Shown: positions 35,993 to 47,877 of the stretch, piece by piece
Numbering within the stretch: position 1 is the stretch's first letter
Layout: the number at the start of each line of letters is the position of its first letter
Assembly (NCBI GenBank): GCA_907165275.2
Contig: OU015660.1
Coordinates: 7,752,501-7,816,500 of the forward strand
Reading direction: 5' to 3'
Length of the DNA: 64,000 nt
Origin: Zygaena filipendulae
Lineage: Eukaryota > Arthropoda > Insecta > Lepidoptera > Zygaenidae
The notes under the pieces: generated by a model
Seen by the model: the letters and a program-made list of their open reading frames with translations, nothing else
What the model was told of the DNA's origin: nothing
Database searches by the model: none
Program-made: the position numbers and the translations under genes

Positions 35993-38900
35993 AAACTCAA
36001 TCAATTTTTTCGTTTTAAAACATTCAAATAATTCGCTATGATGTAAAAGCATAATGCGCACTCCATTCCAAGGCGAATAGATACTAAACACAATGTAGAG
36101 CAATGCGATGAAGGTCGCGAGTAAGGCAGTTTGTGGCTGGTAAGGCAATATTCGCGTCAAGGCAGGACGCGCAAGAGCAGCGCGAGGAGCATAGTATGTC
36201 TGAGTGATATAAAGTGTTGAGCTCTTGGAAACTAACGGTGCGTATACAGACTAAATAGGCGCTCAGACGTCGAGTTGCGGAAACCAGCCCGCTAACAAAT
36301 ACAAATACAATACAGACTATGTAACACGTTAGATAACTTGGGTTAAATATAACACGTGCACATTATGTTACCTTGTTATTCAACATTGCAACATAAAGCA
36401 AGATGGTACACAGAATAACAATGCAATATAAAAATGTTATATAACCATTGTCGTTTCTCGTTCTTCAGTTCTATGCTATCCATAACGTGGTCACTGAGAG
36501 GACGTTTTACTAGCTGCGGCAGCGACTGTTGTACTTTTAAATAATAGAAGAAAACAAAAAAAAAACTAACGTAACTAAGTTATATAACATTCAGTGTCCA
36601 CATTATCTGAAACATAATATATTCTGTACGTCTGTATTACGAACTCGTTAGGTACCTACCTGAATCTAATTATAGAATATTTTGATCAGATTAAAATATA
36701 TTTGTTATATCTAGCTCATGCTCTTCTTTATAGCAATGGTTTGTCCAGTGGGGTGCCACAGCCTTTTAACATTTTATTCAGCGGGGATCAGAAAGTTATG
36801 CACTTATTACAATTCCATCGTATCACTGATCATAATACATATTCAATTTATTTTATATCTTGCTGGTTTTGCGGCTCACATTTTCAATTTGATTATAGTG
36901 GTTTAATTAATTCAAAGCTTTATGTTATAGGAGTATCGTTTAGCCGTTAAACTTTGGTATGAAATAATTGCAATTTAGGGTGTTATATTTAATAACATTT
37001 ACAGAATTAATTTTAAGAACCGTAGTTCATATCGTTTGGTTTTAAAACACGTTTTGAAATAAGATTTTTTTTTGTATTGCCTTCTTTCATGATTAAAATT
37101 TATTCGTTTTTAATATTTTGTTTGATAAGAAGAAAACAATATGAGACACAAAAAGCAAGTCATCAAACGTTTGCGAGAATATACGTATCATAAGCTTCAA
37201 AGTCAGCTTTTATATGTATAGGTAGTCGTAGTAGTAACAACTAAAGTATTTCATACGAACGAGAAGCTTATATATTCGGCGTTAATGCAACCACTCCCAC
37301 CCGCGCTCGACAGATGCGAATAAATAAAACATGGACACCCATAATGCATGCCTACGTAGCGCATCTCTTCCCCAAAGCTACTTTTGCATTTCCACTAATG
37401 CACTGACTAAACAGCTTTTATGAATGAAAAAAAGTTGAAACATTTTTTAACGCATTTTGATCTTTGGTGCCGCCTTTGAAAAGTAGCAACTCCAACTTTC
37501 TATAAAAGTCAGACAACAGATGGATCTCAATCGGTTTCACACTTGAGTGTTTTAAAAACTGCCACTTTCGACCAGGGACCTTAACTCTTGGCGTGTCTAA
37601 ATCCTCAATTTCTCGCACCGCCCAGCTGTCATACAACCTAGGGCACAGATTTTTAGTAGAGCTAGGTTAATATTTTTCTTAACGTTATTCCTCTACAATT
37701 ATGAGTTACACATTATATAATATTATATTATATATTAGGTACTTACCTGCATCATTGTTTGAATATTAAATTTTGTATAATTACTTGTTAACCTACAGGT
37801 AAAACCTACATGATGTGATTTTTTTTTAAATTTTTCCTATTTTCACGAATTTTCTATAGGCTCTTGACGACGCTTGATGGCACTTTACACTAATTCATAA
37901 GAAAGATAATATAATGATTTATAAAAAAATCACAATAACATAATAGACATACTTTTTAGACTATAAAATTTTGCACTAATTTCATAAATTATTTCACTTT
38001 GAAACTACGCTGAATTTGCTAAAGACGACGCAGCCATTATACATAAAATCCAACCGTTAAAATTTTTCTAAAATATTTGATAAGTGTATTAGTGTATTTC
38101 GCGTCATATACCTAAAATTAAATCTCTTTCTTCATCAATATGAACTTAAATAGGTATTATAATACCATATTTCATGGCTCACTTTCGCGGGTTGCATACA
38201 AATACAAATATACATAATACATGAGAGTTCAACCTTCACGCACGCATATCTCTACTGCCACAACAAAAAGTGTGCTATTTATAACACCACGGACCTGTAT
38301 TATTCACATCATTCATAATTTAAAATTGTGGAGCTCAAAAAAGTGAAAATTCCGCTTCTATTGACAGATGGCATATATCACTGGAAAATGTGAAAACGTA
38401 TAGGGTCATTAGCGTTAAAAGCATTAATAATTGTACCCTTTTAAGGTGCGTCGTCTTTCTACTGCCGACATTTTTAATCTATGCTCAACGTTAGCCAATT
38501 TTATGGGGTAAAAGTAAGGGCCAAACTTCCCGTCAATAACAAAGTACTTAGGTACTTTACACTCTTTTTTCACGTAAAAACTTTTCTCATTATTCTTTCC
38601 TCGGAAATCAGGGGGATTTTCCTTCATTTCGGTTGCTGCAAACAAACTTGAAAAACAGTGACGGAAAGTCCTAAATCTGATTTTGATACGTTCCATCAAA
38701 AGGCCATTTCCAGTGAAAACAAAAGGCAAGGAAAATGTCTAATTCGATCCAATCTAAATCCAATTACTTCCACCCCTAGTATTACTCGCACGAAGAAAGT
38801 GGTACCGATATGAATCTATAAAGGCTATAAGTGAGCAAGTTTTGTGACGAGGATCATTGCTATAGGGGGTGTATAGGAAATGATGGTGCTCGTAAATTGT

Positions 38901-40037
38901 CAGGATTTCACGAAGCGCGTTTGGAGTCACGCGAGGCTGTCCACGCGTTTCCTTTGCTAAGACAAGGCGAGCAAACATAACTTGTTATTTAGGTAAGTAG
39001 GTACCAACGGAGAACTACACGATACGATTTGAAAAAAGAATTCAATTCATTTATGTATAGTCAGGTCCAACACTTTGGGTGCAACTATAAATATACACGC
39101 AAAAATGTAAAAATCTATTTATTATATTTTAAATTAATACGAATATAAATACAATACCCAAGCTAAGAACATGGATAGATAAATATCTACATGTTTTTTA
39201 ATGTTGAATATTTTACCAATAAAATTATACCTATTTAGGTATAGGTATTTTTATATCTATAAAAAACGCAATAGGTAGGTAATAGTGCTAGCATACTAGG
39301 TACCTATATTGACAAAGAGAAGAATATTCTAGTTTTACTTGATACTTTATATTATGTTTGTACATAAACTGGGATTAAATAGGAATACGTAGATAGGTAA
39401 GTATAATAGATTCTTCTCTAGTATATTTTAACTCTTATAATATTGTCTTATTACAAATATAATCTCTCTTCACTTAAATATGTCTACCTACATGGTATTA
39501 ATGAATGTACATATTCAACTTTAATTTTATTTTAATGGGAGTCGCTCGAAGTATACGATACATATTATATCTAACATTGCTACGGTGATTTATAATTGCC
39601 ATCGGGCGTTTTGAACTCATGATAAGCGGGCCAATAAAGGAAGTAGCAAATGATTTATCGCTTAAACTTGGACTTAATTTTTCAATAAACCACTGTTTAT
39701 TTGACATAAGTCACATAGCGCTCGCATAGTTAGAATTGTGATAAGAATCGAAAGATAAATTAACTCATTAAATTTTATTATTGAAATAAAGACGTTTTTT
39801 TTTCGAATATATAAATTGAAACTCTGTCGTTGTTTATGGTAGCGATAAAATATTATCGAAAAATGGATTGTTGATGTATTAGGCATGTTTTATCATCAGG
39901 TCTTTATAGAAGCCGACGACAGTAGGTAAATAATAATTCCTAGTGTATTAATTTTAAGAAATTCCAAATATTTTACTACCGTTTAAATATTTACATAATA
40001 ACAGGCTTTTTCGTAGCATTAGGTATATTATACACTT
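35993..40037. other. 4 kb without recognisable features
   Basis: AT-rich, with some moderately GC-rich patches (36110-36240). Open frames of at most 101 codons (such as 38424-38729, minus) carry no motif. I see no splice-consistent exon and no bounded repeat. Confidence 0.4.
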
Positions 40038-40454
40038 AGGTCCGTATTCCAGAAGGTGACTCAGATCACGTTTCTTTTGAGATTAGTTTTAAGCTCAAAT
40101 CATAACTCAAGCATACATCTTATTATAGAATGTGTTTTAAGTTCTAATCGCTTGAAACTAGTCTTTAGTAGAGATTCTGAACTCTGATTGGTTCTAATCA
40201 CTTGAAACTAGTCTTGAGAAGAGATTTTGAACTCTGATTGGTTGAGTGGTCTTGACATGACAGACGTAAACGAAGATCAAATCTTTGCTTGAGTATAGAT
40301 TAGTACTCAAGCGTTGTTCTAGAATAAGGAAATAACTCAGCTGATTGTTGATTGATGAATCTCGTTTCAAGTAAGGTTCTAAAATTAAAGCTTTACTTGA
40401 AATTAGTTTTAAAACTAGATTCAAGACTTGAGTAACCTTTTGGAATACGGACCT
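40038..40454. mobile_element. MITE with AGGTCCGTATTCC ends and an internal duplication
   Basis: Terminal inverted repeats: AGGTCCGTATTCCAGAAGGT (40038-40057) and ACCTTTTGGAATACGGACCT (40435-40454). Inside, a 50-bp unit (TTCTAATCGCTTGAAACTAG onward) is present twice in tandem at 40142-40191 and 40192-40241 with a few changes. No target duplication was certain. Confidence 0.75.
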
Positions 40455-41027
40455 CAGTTATAGGTTTTTTGTAGAGATGCCACTGTGTAATTCAAAATAT
40501 TTAAATAAATAGTTATTGGAATAAAAACATGCAGAATAGGTAATTTATAAAATAATTTGTTAAAAGCAAATTTTCTCGGACCGCCCAAATTCAAATTCCA
40601 TGTGATGGCGCATCTTAAAACTCTAAATCTACTTTATTATCGAATCAACTGTTTAAACTATTAATATTCATCATAGAAAGCCGAAATGTGGGCGTAAACG
40701 GCACGAGTCACTAAGTGTTTCTCCAACAAATACTACGATGAAACTAATAGAATACCCAACACAAATACCTACGTTTGCGTAATCCTCCAAATGCGTGAAA
40801 GTCGTACGAACTAACAAAATCTCTATAAATACTACCTAGCGATAACCCGCTGTTACTTAAATGTTGCTACATGGGGATAAATTGTCCCGTTGAACCTATT
40901 CTGTAACGTAACCAACAAGAAAGCTTTCTGACTATTGTCAGAATGTTGTCTGGTAAGAATATGCACCGCCAAGTGAGCTATCTGTACCACAGATAATAAT
41001 ATAATACTATACTAGTATCTACTATCT

Positions 41028-41112
41028 GAAGGTTGACTGGCAGATAATCCCACTATGGCATTAAGTCTGCTTTTTGTACCATGATTTGCATAAAGTTTTA
41101 ATAAATAAATAA
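41028..41112 (+). repeat. 3' tail of an ATAA-tailed retroelement
   Basis: AAGGTTGACTGGCAGATAAT, GGCATTAAGTCTGC, ATAAAGTTTTAATAAATAAA. Same family as 838-931 and 12346-12490. Confidence 0.6.
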
Positions 41113-41351
41113 CAAAAACTCAACAATAACTGACCTTATCAAGCTTATATTTTGGATATTTATTACATAAAAAGTTTAAGAAAGTACGTGCAATCAAATA
41201 CAAATCTCCACCAAAAAGTCCAAAGAGGAACTAACAAAGTTTGCAATGCTTAACATTATGGCATAGATCTTCAACAACTCAGGTCATCCACAATATCATC
41301 ATATCTCATGCATTTCCTACATTGAGAAGTTTGAAGAGGGTACCCAGTAAA

Positions 41352-41388
41352 GTGCTTTATTACCTTACATGTTAAGGTAGTAAAGCAC
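41352..41388. repeat. short near-perfect hairpin
   Basis: GTGCTTTATTACCTTA (41352-41367) and TAAGGTAGTAAAGCAC (41373-41388) pair at 15 of 16 positions, the other being a G-U-type pair in RNA, around a 5-base loop. Too short to call a microRNA. Confidence 0.6.
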
Positions 41389-41394
41389 CTTACT

Positions 41395-42395
41395 AACTTT
41401 AGCATTTCTGACAACAAGCAAAAGCTTCTCAATGAGCAACTATTTAGGTAGGTACTCTACTATTTTGGGATTGGCCGAAATTATTGCATCACTCTGATAG
41501 AACGAAATCAACAAAAGAAGTTAAGACTTGTAGTGATTACTATACGAGAGGTCAAAGTTTCTTTGAATGTGGTCAATCGCGTAACGTATCTAAGTTTAAG
41601 CTTATAAGATTGGATATAAGTAGGTTGTAGAACTGGCGTATACACAGAAAATTGCTCTAGAAAGATCCAAAAGAAAGAAGAAATATCCTTATCATATCAA
41701 ACGTTGGCTACGACAACGACTGATATTTCGTGTTAAATAATTAACAATCACGTAGTCACATCACATACCTACTTTGCACTTGGAAAAGCAAAACCTGCTC
41801 GATTCTATTGTATCTAATGTGTACCCATCACTAAGGGGAACCATCGTCGTGATTCTTCTACAGTTTATGGAAACATTCATTATAACGTACGTAGATTGCT
41901 TTAAAATGTAATTAGTACTAATAATATTGTGCCGTACGAAACGTGAGAATATTGTTAACATTTGTCATGGTGTTGCTATTATAGTACCGAACTTTTTATA
42001 TTATCTATACCCCTTGCGAGTAGCACGAACAGACAGAACCCATTAAGTTGGTGATAATGCAAGTTCATCGTAGCTCAGGTATTGTTTAGTGTTGCCAGCG
42101 GTTGAACAAAAGAGATGGGGTTGCCGTTTCATCTACACACCCATTACAAACCATTGTTATAAGGAGGCCTGTGGAAAATTAAAATGCAGCATTGTTTTGC
42201 TCGCATGCTATGCTTATTGGACATTGTTTCTGGTAAAGATGATCTCTATGTCACAAGTTATTTATGTCGGCGTATTGAATTTTAAAGGGGCCCAAAGGAG
42301 TTAAAAAATAAGTGCTTAACCTTCATAGTATTCTAAATACGAATGCTAAGCTACAATAAATGTGGGTGCTCGTTTACCTATGTTTTTTTTTTAAT
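41395..42395. other. no recognisable feature
   Basis: Nothing coding or repeated could be supported in this AT-rich stretch. Confidence 0.4.
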
Positions 42396-42475
42396 TTTTG
42401 CATCGTAAGATATTTGTATTTGGAAGATTCTGTAAACCGCTTGTAATTTGAATAAATAAATAAATAAATTGTAAC
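42396..42475 (+). repeat. probable retroelement 3' tail with AATA run
   Basis: TTTTAATTTTTGCATCGTAA, TATTTGTATTTGGAAG, then AATTTGAATAAATAAATAAA. It looks like the 3' tail of a LINE, but no coding part is attached. Confidence 0.4.
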
Positions 42476-43716
42476 ACGAAATTATGTACTTAATTTTAAT
42501 TTTTTACATTTCTCTTTCTTTATCTACCACTTTTTAAAGCAAGTACTTATCCTTTTACTGATACTAATATAATTATTTATAATTTGAATTAAGAGACTGA
42601 AAGACAGTGAGTTTTGAACCGTATCTTCTCTAACAGAGAGTTCTTTTCGGCGTGCCAGTCAAACCTTGTTTATAAAGCTCAGTAAAATTTAAATTACAAC
42701 CTTAGTAGGCACATATATTGTAATTTCCATCACGTCTGAGCCAAAATTAGGTGAGTGCGTGAATTTCAATGTGGATTAACCTCAGAAGCGGTTCAACCTC
42801 CCTTTGATGCGAAAGGAAAAATACCAAAGTTGTTGAATCATGGTAATTTACTTCCAGAAACTTATGAAATGCGGCGTCCCTACTCCAACTCGAGTAAAAG
42901 TTTAAATTGCCGAGTAGACTGGGCGCTTCTTTTTTCACTATCTTCTCCACTGCACTTACTTTTTCCTATTTAAACTTTTTCTTGTTTTATTTTGAGGCCT
43001 CTACGCTCGTACAAGTTTTGTGCACTTGAATAATAAAAACTAATACGGCTTTCTTAAAGCAATAAATACGTGCAATAGAACTTCAACATCGAGACCAAAT
43101 AGCAAAAAGATTACAAATAAAATAATAAAAATTATCAATCGGCTCTTCATAACCTCAGAAATTTTAATATAATAATAATTATAGTTTAGTCACACAAAAA
43201 CATGACCTAGTTATTTAATTTTCGTTTCTACTTAATCCACTTCTCATCCATTTTGATACAATTTGTTACAATCAATAATTTTACGATTTTATTAAACGAA
43301 GTTTGTATAGGTACCTAAATTATTATAAATGTTGTAATTGAAAAATCTCTAAAATTATAATATAATAAAACTACTCGTATAATAAATAAACTGAATAACC
43401 ACAGAGAATAAAACAGTATTTTTTTCTTTGTCAGGTAGGTTACTTAATATGCGCATAGATCCTCGATAATTTATTGAAATAAAAATCTAGATAGTCTTTG
43501 ATTCTACGAATTACACTTGGTGACATGCACTAGTGTTATATCAAAGATTTATCTCGGTTGACGGTTCTTACAAACACATGATCTCCATACTGTAACATCC
43601 ACCATATTGTCAATGACAGCTGATCATTAATAATAAACACTTGAGATACAGCCAACATTCACATTCATTATTTATTTAGTTACCAAGTAGTTACTTAATT
43701 GAAATATTTATTTTGT
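42476..43716. other. no recognisable feature
   Basis: AT-rich DNA with short unsupported open frames (two opposite frames near 42750-42970). Confidence 0.4.
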
Positions 43717-44396
43717 TAGGGTTTCGTACCCGAAGGGTCCAAACGGAGCCCTATTGCTATCACTCGCGTGTCCGTCTGTCCGTCTTTAGTCACAAATTTG
43801 TACAGTATACGTATATTGATGACCCAAAGTTACAAAAATTATCAAAAAATATTTTTAAGGAAAAGGGGGACTCTAATACAGCTAGAGGGGGCGCAAAATT
43901 TTTTCGTTTATCTACTGAATCGATATTGTTGAATAGAACTAATTGAGAAAATAAAAGCAATTTTTTTTTATTTTAAACAATAAAGGAAAACAAAGCCATG
44001 AGAAGCCACCGAAGTCAGTTTTTTCACAATATTTTGTAACGAAGTATTTTCCAACTTTCCGTTGACCTATAAACTTAAAACTTAGTGATAATACACTCGA
44101 GAGCAATGAATCCGGGTCACTTAAAGAATCCTAAAAATCTCGGAAACTAAAAATGCTAGGTTAATGCAATAAATCGTATTTAATAGACAATGTAATACTC
44201 CTTAAATGAAGGTATTAAAACTTCTTAGTTATTGTAAAGTTATATCATAAAAAAATCAAACTTGAAAAAGGGCCACTTTCGAAGATGGAACTACGAAATT
44301 ACAGCATTTGGTTTTGCTTTTGTTTGTAATCTGTCATTTATGTGGGTACATAAACCATGTTGATAGTGCTCTATATTCATTATTCAAGCTGAAATT

Positions 44397-45416
44397 ATGT
44401 CGCTTACGCCTGAAGAATGCACCAGAATACTTACAATGCTGGAAACCGGCCGGAGTCAGCGCGATACAGCCAGGACTGTCGGTGTGTCGCTGTCAACAGT
44501 ACAAAGAGTTCTCCGACGTTACGAAGAAACTGGTTCTAACCTACGCAGACCAGGAACGGGCAGAACCAGGTGTACCACAGCACGAGAAGACCGATACTTG
44601 GTGAACACCATGCTTCGAAATCGCTTTCTCACAGGAACTGAACTCACAAATCAGTTTCGACGCCTCGGAGGAAGTAACCCAAGTGCATGGACAGTAAGAC
44701 GTCGGCTTGCTGAATCTAACTTAAAACCCCTTAGACCTGCAAACGGCCCTAAACTGGAGCGTGCGCATCGTATTTCAAGACTAAGATATGCCCAGAGCCA
44801 CGTAAATTGGAGTATTGAAGATTGGTCAAAAGTTATGTTCTCCGACGAATCAAAATTTATGCTCTACAAGCACGATGGAAGACACAGAGTGTATCGAAGA
44901 CCAGGGGAAAGATTCAAGCAAGCATGCATCGAAGAAAAAGTAGCCTACGGTGGTGGGTCTGTACTTGTGTGGGCCGGAATTTCTTCTGAAAGTCGCACAG
45001 AGCTGGTGATCATAGAAAACGGCTCTTTAACTAGCGTAAGATATGTGGAAGAACTCCTTAATGATCACGTTGGTCCATTTATGGTCAATTTAGGTGAAGA
45101 TGCTATATTTATGCATGACAATGCCCGACCTCATACAGGTAGGATTGTGAATGACTACCTTCAAGAGATGAACATTACTCGTATGGAGTGGCCAGCGCGC
45201 AGCCCGGATATCAACCCGATCGAGCATGCTTGGGACGAGCTAGGCAGATGCGTAAAACAACGAAACCCTCCCCCAATCACGCTTCGTGAGCTCAAAATTG
45301 CTCTCACAGAGGAATGGGAGAATATTCCCCAAAATCGTATAAGGAACTTGGTGTACAGCATGCCAAACCGCGTAAACGCAGTAATGGAAGCACGAGGAGG
45401 CAATACGAAGTATTAA
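44397..45416 (+). CDS. Tc1-family transposase (DD34E), intact
   Basis: A 339-residue protein with the full layout of a Tc1 transposase, which cuts and pastes its own element by binding the TIRs. Residues 1-110 form the paired-like bipartite helix-turn-helix DNA-binding region (SQRDTARTVGVSLSTVQRVL, then a second helix-turn-helix after residue 65). Between them RRPGTGRTR is the GRPR-like hook. The catalytic RNase H-like core has D150 (FSDES), D241 (HDNARPH) and E276 (NPIEHAWDEL). Thirty-four residues separate the last two, hence DD34E. A glycine-rich YGGGSVLVWAGIS lies at 184-196. There are no internal stops or frameshifts. The start gives the expected N-terminus and the stop is TAA. An AATAAA follows at 45433-45438. 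Nuclear action is expected. All catalytic residues are present, but activity is untested. Confidence 0.95.
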   Translation: MSLTPEECTRILTMLETGRSQRDTARTVGVSLSTVQRVLRRYEETGSNLRRPGTGRTRCTTAREDRYLVNTMLRNRFLTGTELTNQFRRLGGSNPSAWTVRRRLAESNLKPLRPANGPKLERAHRISRLRYAQSHVNWSIEDWSKVMFSDESKFMLYKHDGRHRVYRRPGERFKQACIEEKVAYGGGSVLVWAGISSESRTELVIIENGSLTSVRYVEELLNDHVGPFMVNLGEDAIFMHDNARPHTGRIVNDYLQEMNITRMEWPARSPDINPIEHAWDELGRCVKQRNPPPITLRELKIALTEEWENIPQNRIRNLVYSMPNRVNAVMEARGGNTKY

Positions 45417-45432
45417 AATTCAAGAAAATCGC

Positions 45433-45438
45433 AATAAA
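45433..45438 (+). terminator. polyadenylation signal of the Tc1 transposase
   Basis: AATAAA 17 bases after the stop codon and before the right TIR. Confidence 0.45.
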
Positions 45439-46009
45439 GTTCAAAAATTTCATGTTTCCTATTTTTGTTTTAAGGAGAGATCAGCAGTTTTTTTCTTTAT
45501 GTAATTTTGTGTTAATAAAATGTATGGTGACTCATATTTTTTTTACTTTCATTTAAGGAGTATTACATTGTCTATTAAATACAATTTATTGCATTAACCT
45601 ATCATTTTTAGTTTCCGAGATTTTTAACATTCTTTAAGTGACCCGGATTCATTGCTCTCGAGTGTATTTATTATTACGTAAATTTTACCAAGAAATACCA
45701 ACATATTGATAAATAGATGTTTTTCTTTGAAATTCTATAATTTTATTTGTTAAAACCGACTTTATTTTGCGGTTACGCGCGTAGACCCGTAGGCTTGCAG
45801 CTCTCGCGTCGGCGCACACCGCCCGCACTGCTTCTTTGCTACGCGTTCTCAAAGAAAAACATCGACGGACGACAAACGGCTCGGCTCTTATATTCTACAT
45901 TTGGTACGGAACCCTAAATGTGCGAAGTCTGATACGCAATTGGCCGGTTTTTTATATTCTTGGAATAGACATAATTTTAGTATTTATTTTGTCTTTAAGT
46001 TTCACTATA

Positions 46010-46193
46010 TATTTCCCCGCGGTTTCACCCGCGGTAATTTCGGAGTTCCCGCGGGAATCCCAGGATACCTTCCTCTGGAATCCCAATGGTGAAAACGACA
46101 TAAAAATCCGTTCAGTAGGTAGTTTTTGAGTTTATCGCAAACACACAGACTGACAGACAGACGCGGCGGAGGACTTTGTTTTATAAAATGTAC
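46010..46193 (-). mobile_element. Lep1-like Helitron fragment, minus strand
   Basis: CCCCGCGGTTTCACCCGCGG, TAATTTCGGAGTTCCCGCGG, AATCCGTTCAGTAGGTAG and GACAGACAGACGCGGCGG. It begins about 100 bp after the nested Tc1 block. Confidence 0.65.
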
Positions 46194-46669
46194 CTAAAGA
46201 TTAATCGCCAGCGTGTAGTAATGTAAATTCAGAAATAAATAATGACCAAGTGGACGTAATACTCTTAATTTAAAATAGTTAGGTGGTGCATGCGACGCGA
46301 GTAAAATAAAACCATAGAAGTAAACCGTATAAAGCAAAAACATGACCAGAAATATTAAATAGACGTAATATTCAGCGTCACGAATAAATAAGTAGATACC
46401 TGTCTAAAATAACACTAGCTATTTGAAAATGTACAGTTATATTCAGCCGAGTGCTAAAGGCACATTTGAATTTTTAAAATGGCTTTTAAAGCGAGCCAGT
46501 CGATTGCTTTCTTACTTCACTGGAGAGCTCTCGAATTAAACGTCCAGTTATCGAACATATTATGTGGAGAGCTCTTCTGCTGCACGGCTCTTGCGAATCT
46601 GTACCGTTAATCTCTCTATAGCGTTAGTGAGTTGCACTTCGGGGAAATACCGTAAGTATTTGCTTTCAT
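46194..46669. other. no recognisable feature
   Basis: It contains two GGAGAGCTCT motifs (near 46522 and 46567) but no gene or bounded repeat. Confidence 0.4.
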
Positions 46670-47480
46670 AAACACTTACACTGTTAAAAATTATGTAATT
46701 TTACATGAAAAAAATTTACATAAACCTGTAGAAAGTGCCCAAAAAAATGTAAAAGTAAATAAAATTGTGGCAAAGTACATAATTTTCGTTTATTTTACAT
46801 ATTTTCTTCGAAATTTCATATTTTTTTGTAATTTCAGTGTAAATTTATGTAATAGTAACTAAAATGTGTTTAATTACAGAAATATTCGTATTTTTACACA
46901 TGGGTTTGGGTTTCCACCGGGGCAATACATAAAAAATATGTAACTTTACTTTAAAAATGTGTAAAATTGCCAAAATAGAACTTAATGTTACATAAAATCT
47001 GAAAAAGTACGCAATTATGTAATTTTACTTTGATTATAAGTAGAATTCAGGAAAATCGTCATTAAAATTAAAGAAAATATAGGTAAATCTAACCAAAGTT
47101 TGTGTAAATTGACTCAGCATTGTGATTTACACAATGAAACAGTAATTTTACCAATCAATAAAGTAAAGTTGTAGGGCGATTATGTAACTTTTGTTTCTAT
47201 CATTTTTCGATTTCAATCGGAAAAATAGCGGTTTTGTGATTAATTGGTTATGTTTAGACAGCTTCAAGTTTTGAAATATGTTTGTTTTGTTTGATTGCTA
47301 GATATTGTAGGTGTCAAAAAGTGCATATTGTAATCGCAAAACCGCTATTTTTCCGATTGAAATCGAAAAATGATAGAAACAAAAGTTACATAATCGCCCT
47401 ACTGATGTAATTTGTCAGAACAATGTGATTTCACACATATGCAATCGGTTTTACGCAAAGCCTTCTAAAAACGATTGAAA
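46670..47480. repeat. block rich in TTTACAT/ATGTAA motifs
   Basis: TTTTACAT, ATGTAA, TGTAAAAT and close variants recur in both orientations from about 46675 to 47170 and again just right of the MITE at 47174-47399. The density is far above the surroundings. It may be one larger repeat element split by the MITE, but I could not define its ends. Confidence 0.45.
47174..47399. mobile_element. TA-flanked MITE with about 70-bp TIRs
   Basis: Inverted repeats 47174-47240 and 47333-47399, starting GGGCGATTATGTAACTTTTG, match with one difference. They are flanked by TA (47172-47173 and 47400-47401). The 226-bp length and TA duplication fit a Tc1/mariner-type MITE. The TIRs are unrelated to those of the intact Tc1 at 44094. 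Confidence 0.85.
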
Positions 47481-47863
47481 TATTTATAGGTACTTACCAC
47501 CGACTCATTTTTTTATTACATTTATGAGCTCTGGCTAAACGGAGATGATTTTTTCTAATTTAAAATGTGAATGTATGGAAATATAAAGAAATAGAACCTA
47601 CTTCGCTTAAAAGTAGGAATTAATTTAAATAAATTACCTACCTATCATAATATTTTAACCCTTTCATGTCCGGTAGCTATGTTGCATACATTTTTAAGGC
47701 TCGTAAAATACTTGGTCCGATACGCGTACCGTATAATTTACATATTATTTACATACGTTGGCCTCTATGTTCCATAGATAGAGTTGAATTTTCCACGAAT
47801 ATTTCGACAGTATATAGTACTGGCGTAATTTTGTAAGATCACCTTTAACATCCGAATTTGCCT

Positions 47864-47877
47864 GTTGCCATAGCAAC
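47864..47877. promoter_or_regulatory. perfect X-box (RFX site) match
   Basis: GTTGCCATAGCAAC fits the RFX consensus GTNRCC-N(0-3)-RGYAAC without mismatch. No gene start is recognisable nearby, so it may be chance or may serve a gene outside the annotation. Confidence 0.4.

Larger units (their letters stand above)
44094..45664 (+). mobile_element. Tc1-type DNA transposon, apparently autonomous
   Basis: Terminal inverted repeats of 117 bp at 44094-44210 and 45548-45664, beginning CACTCGAGAGCAATGAATCC, differ at only about five positions. The element is flanked by TA at 44092-44093 and 45665-45666. Total length is 1571 bp, normal for Tc1 elements, and it encloses one intact transposase gene. 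Confidence 0.92.
43719..45914. mobile_element. older TA-flanked element interrupted by the Tc1 insertion
   Basis: The ends GGGTTTCGTACCCGAAGG (left) and GGTACGGAACCC (right) are inverted repeats. They are flanked by TA at 43717-43718 and 45915-45916, the target duplication of the Tc1/mariner group. Without the inserted Tc1 it would be about 620 bp. The left part contains GAGCCCTATTGCTATCACTC and GTCCGTCTGTCCGTC, typical of a common lepidopteran repeat. It has no coding capacity of its own. Confidence 0.7.

Noticed and set aside
38424..38729. 101-codon minus-strand open frame
   Set aside because: Lysine- and phenylalanine-rich as expected from AT-rich DNA. No domain could be supported.
45161..45403. 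80-codon minus-strand open frame inside the Tc1 element
   Set aside because: Shadow of the transposase gene.
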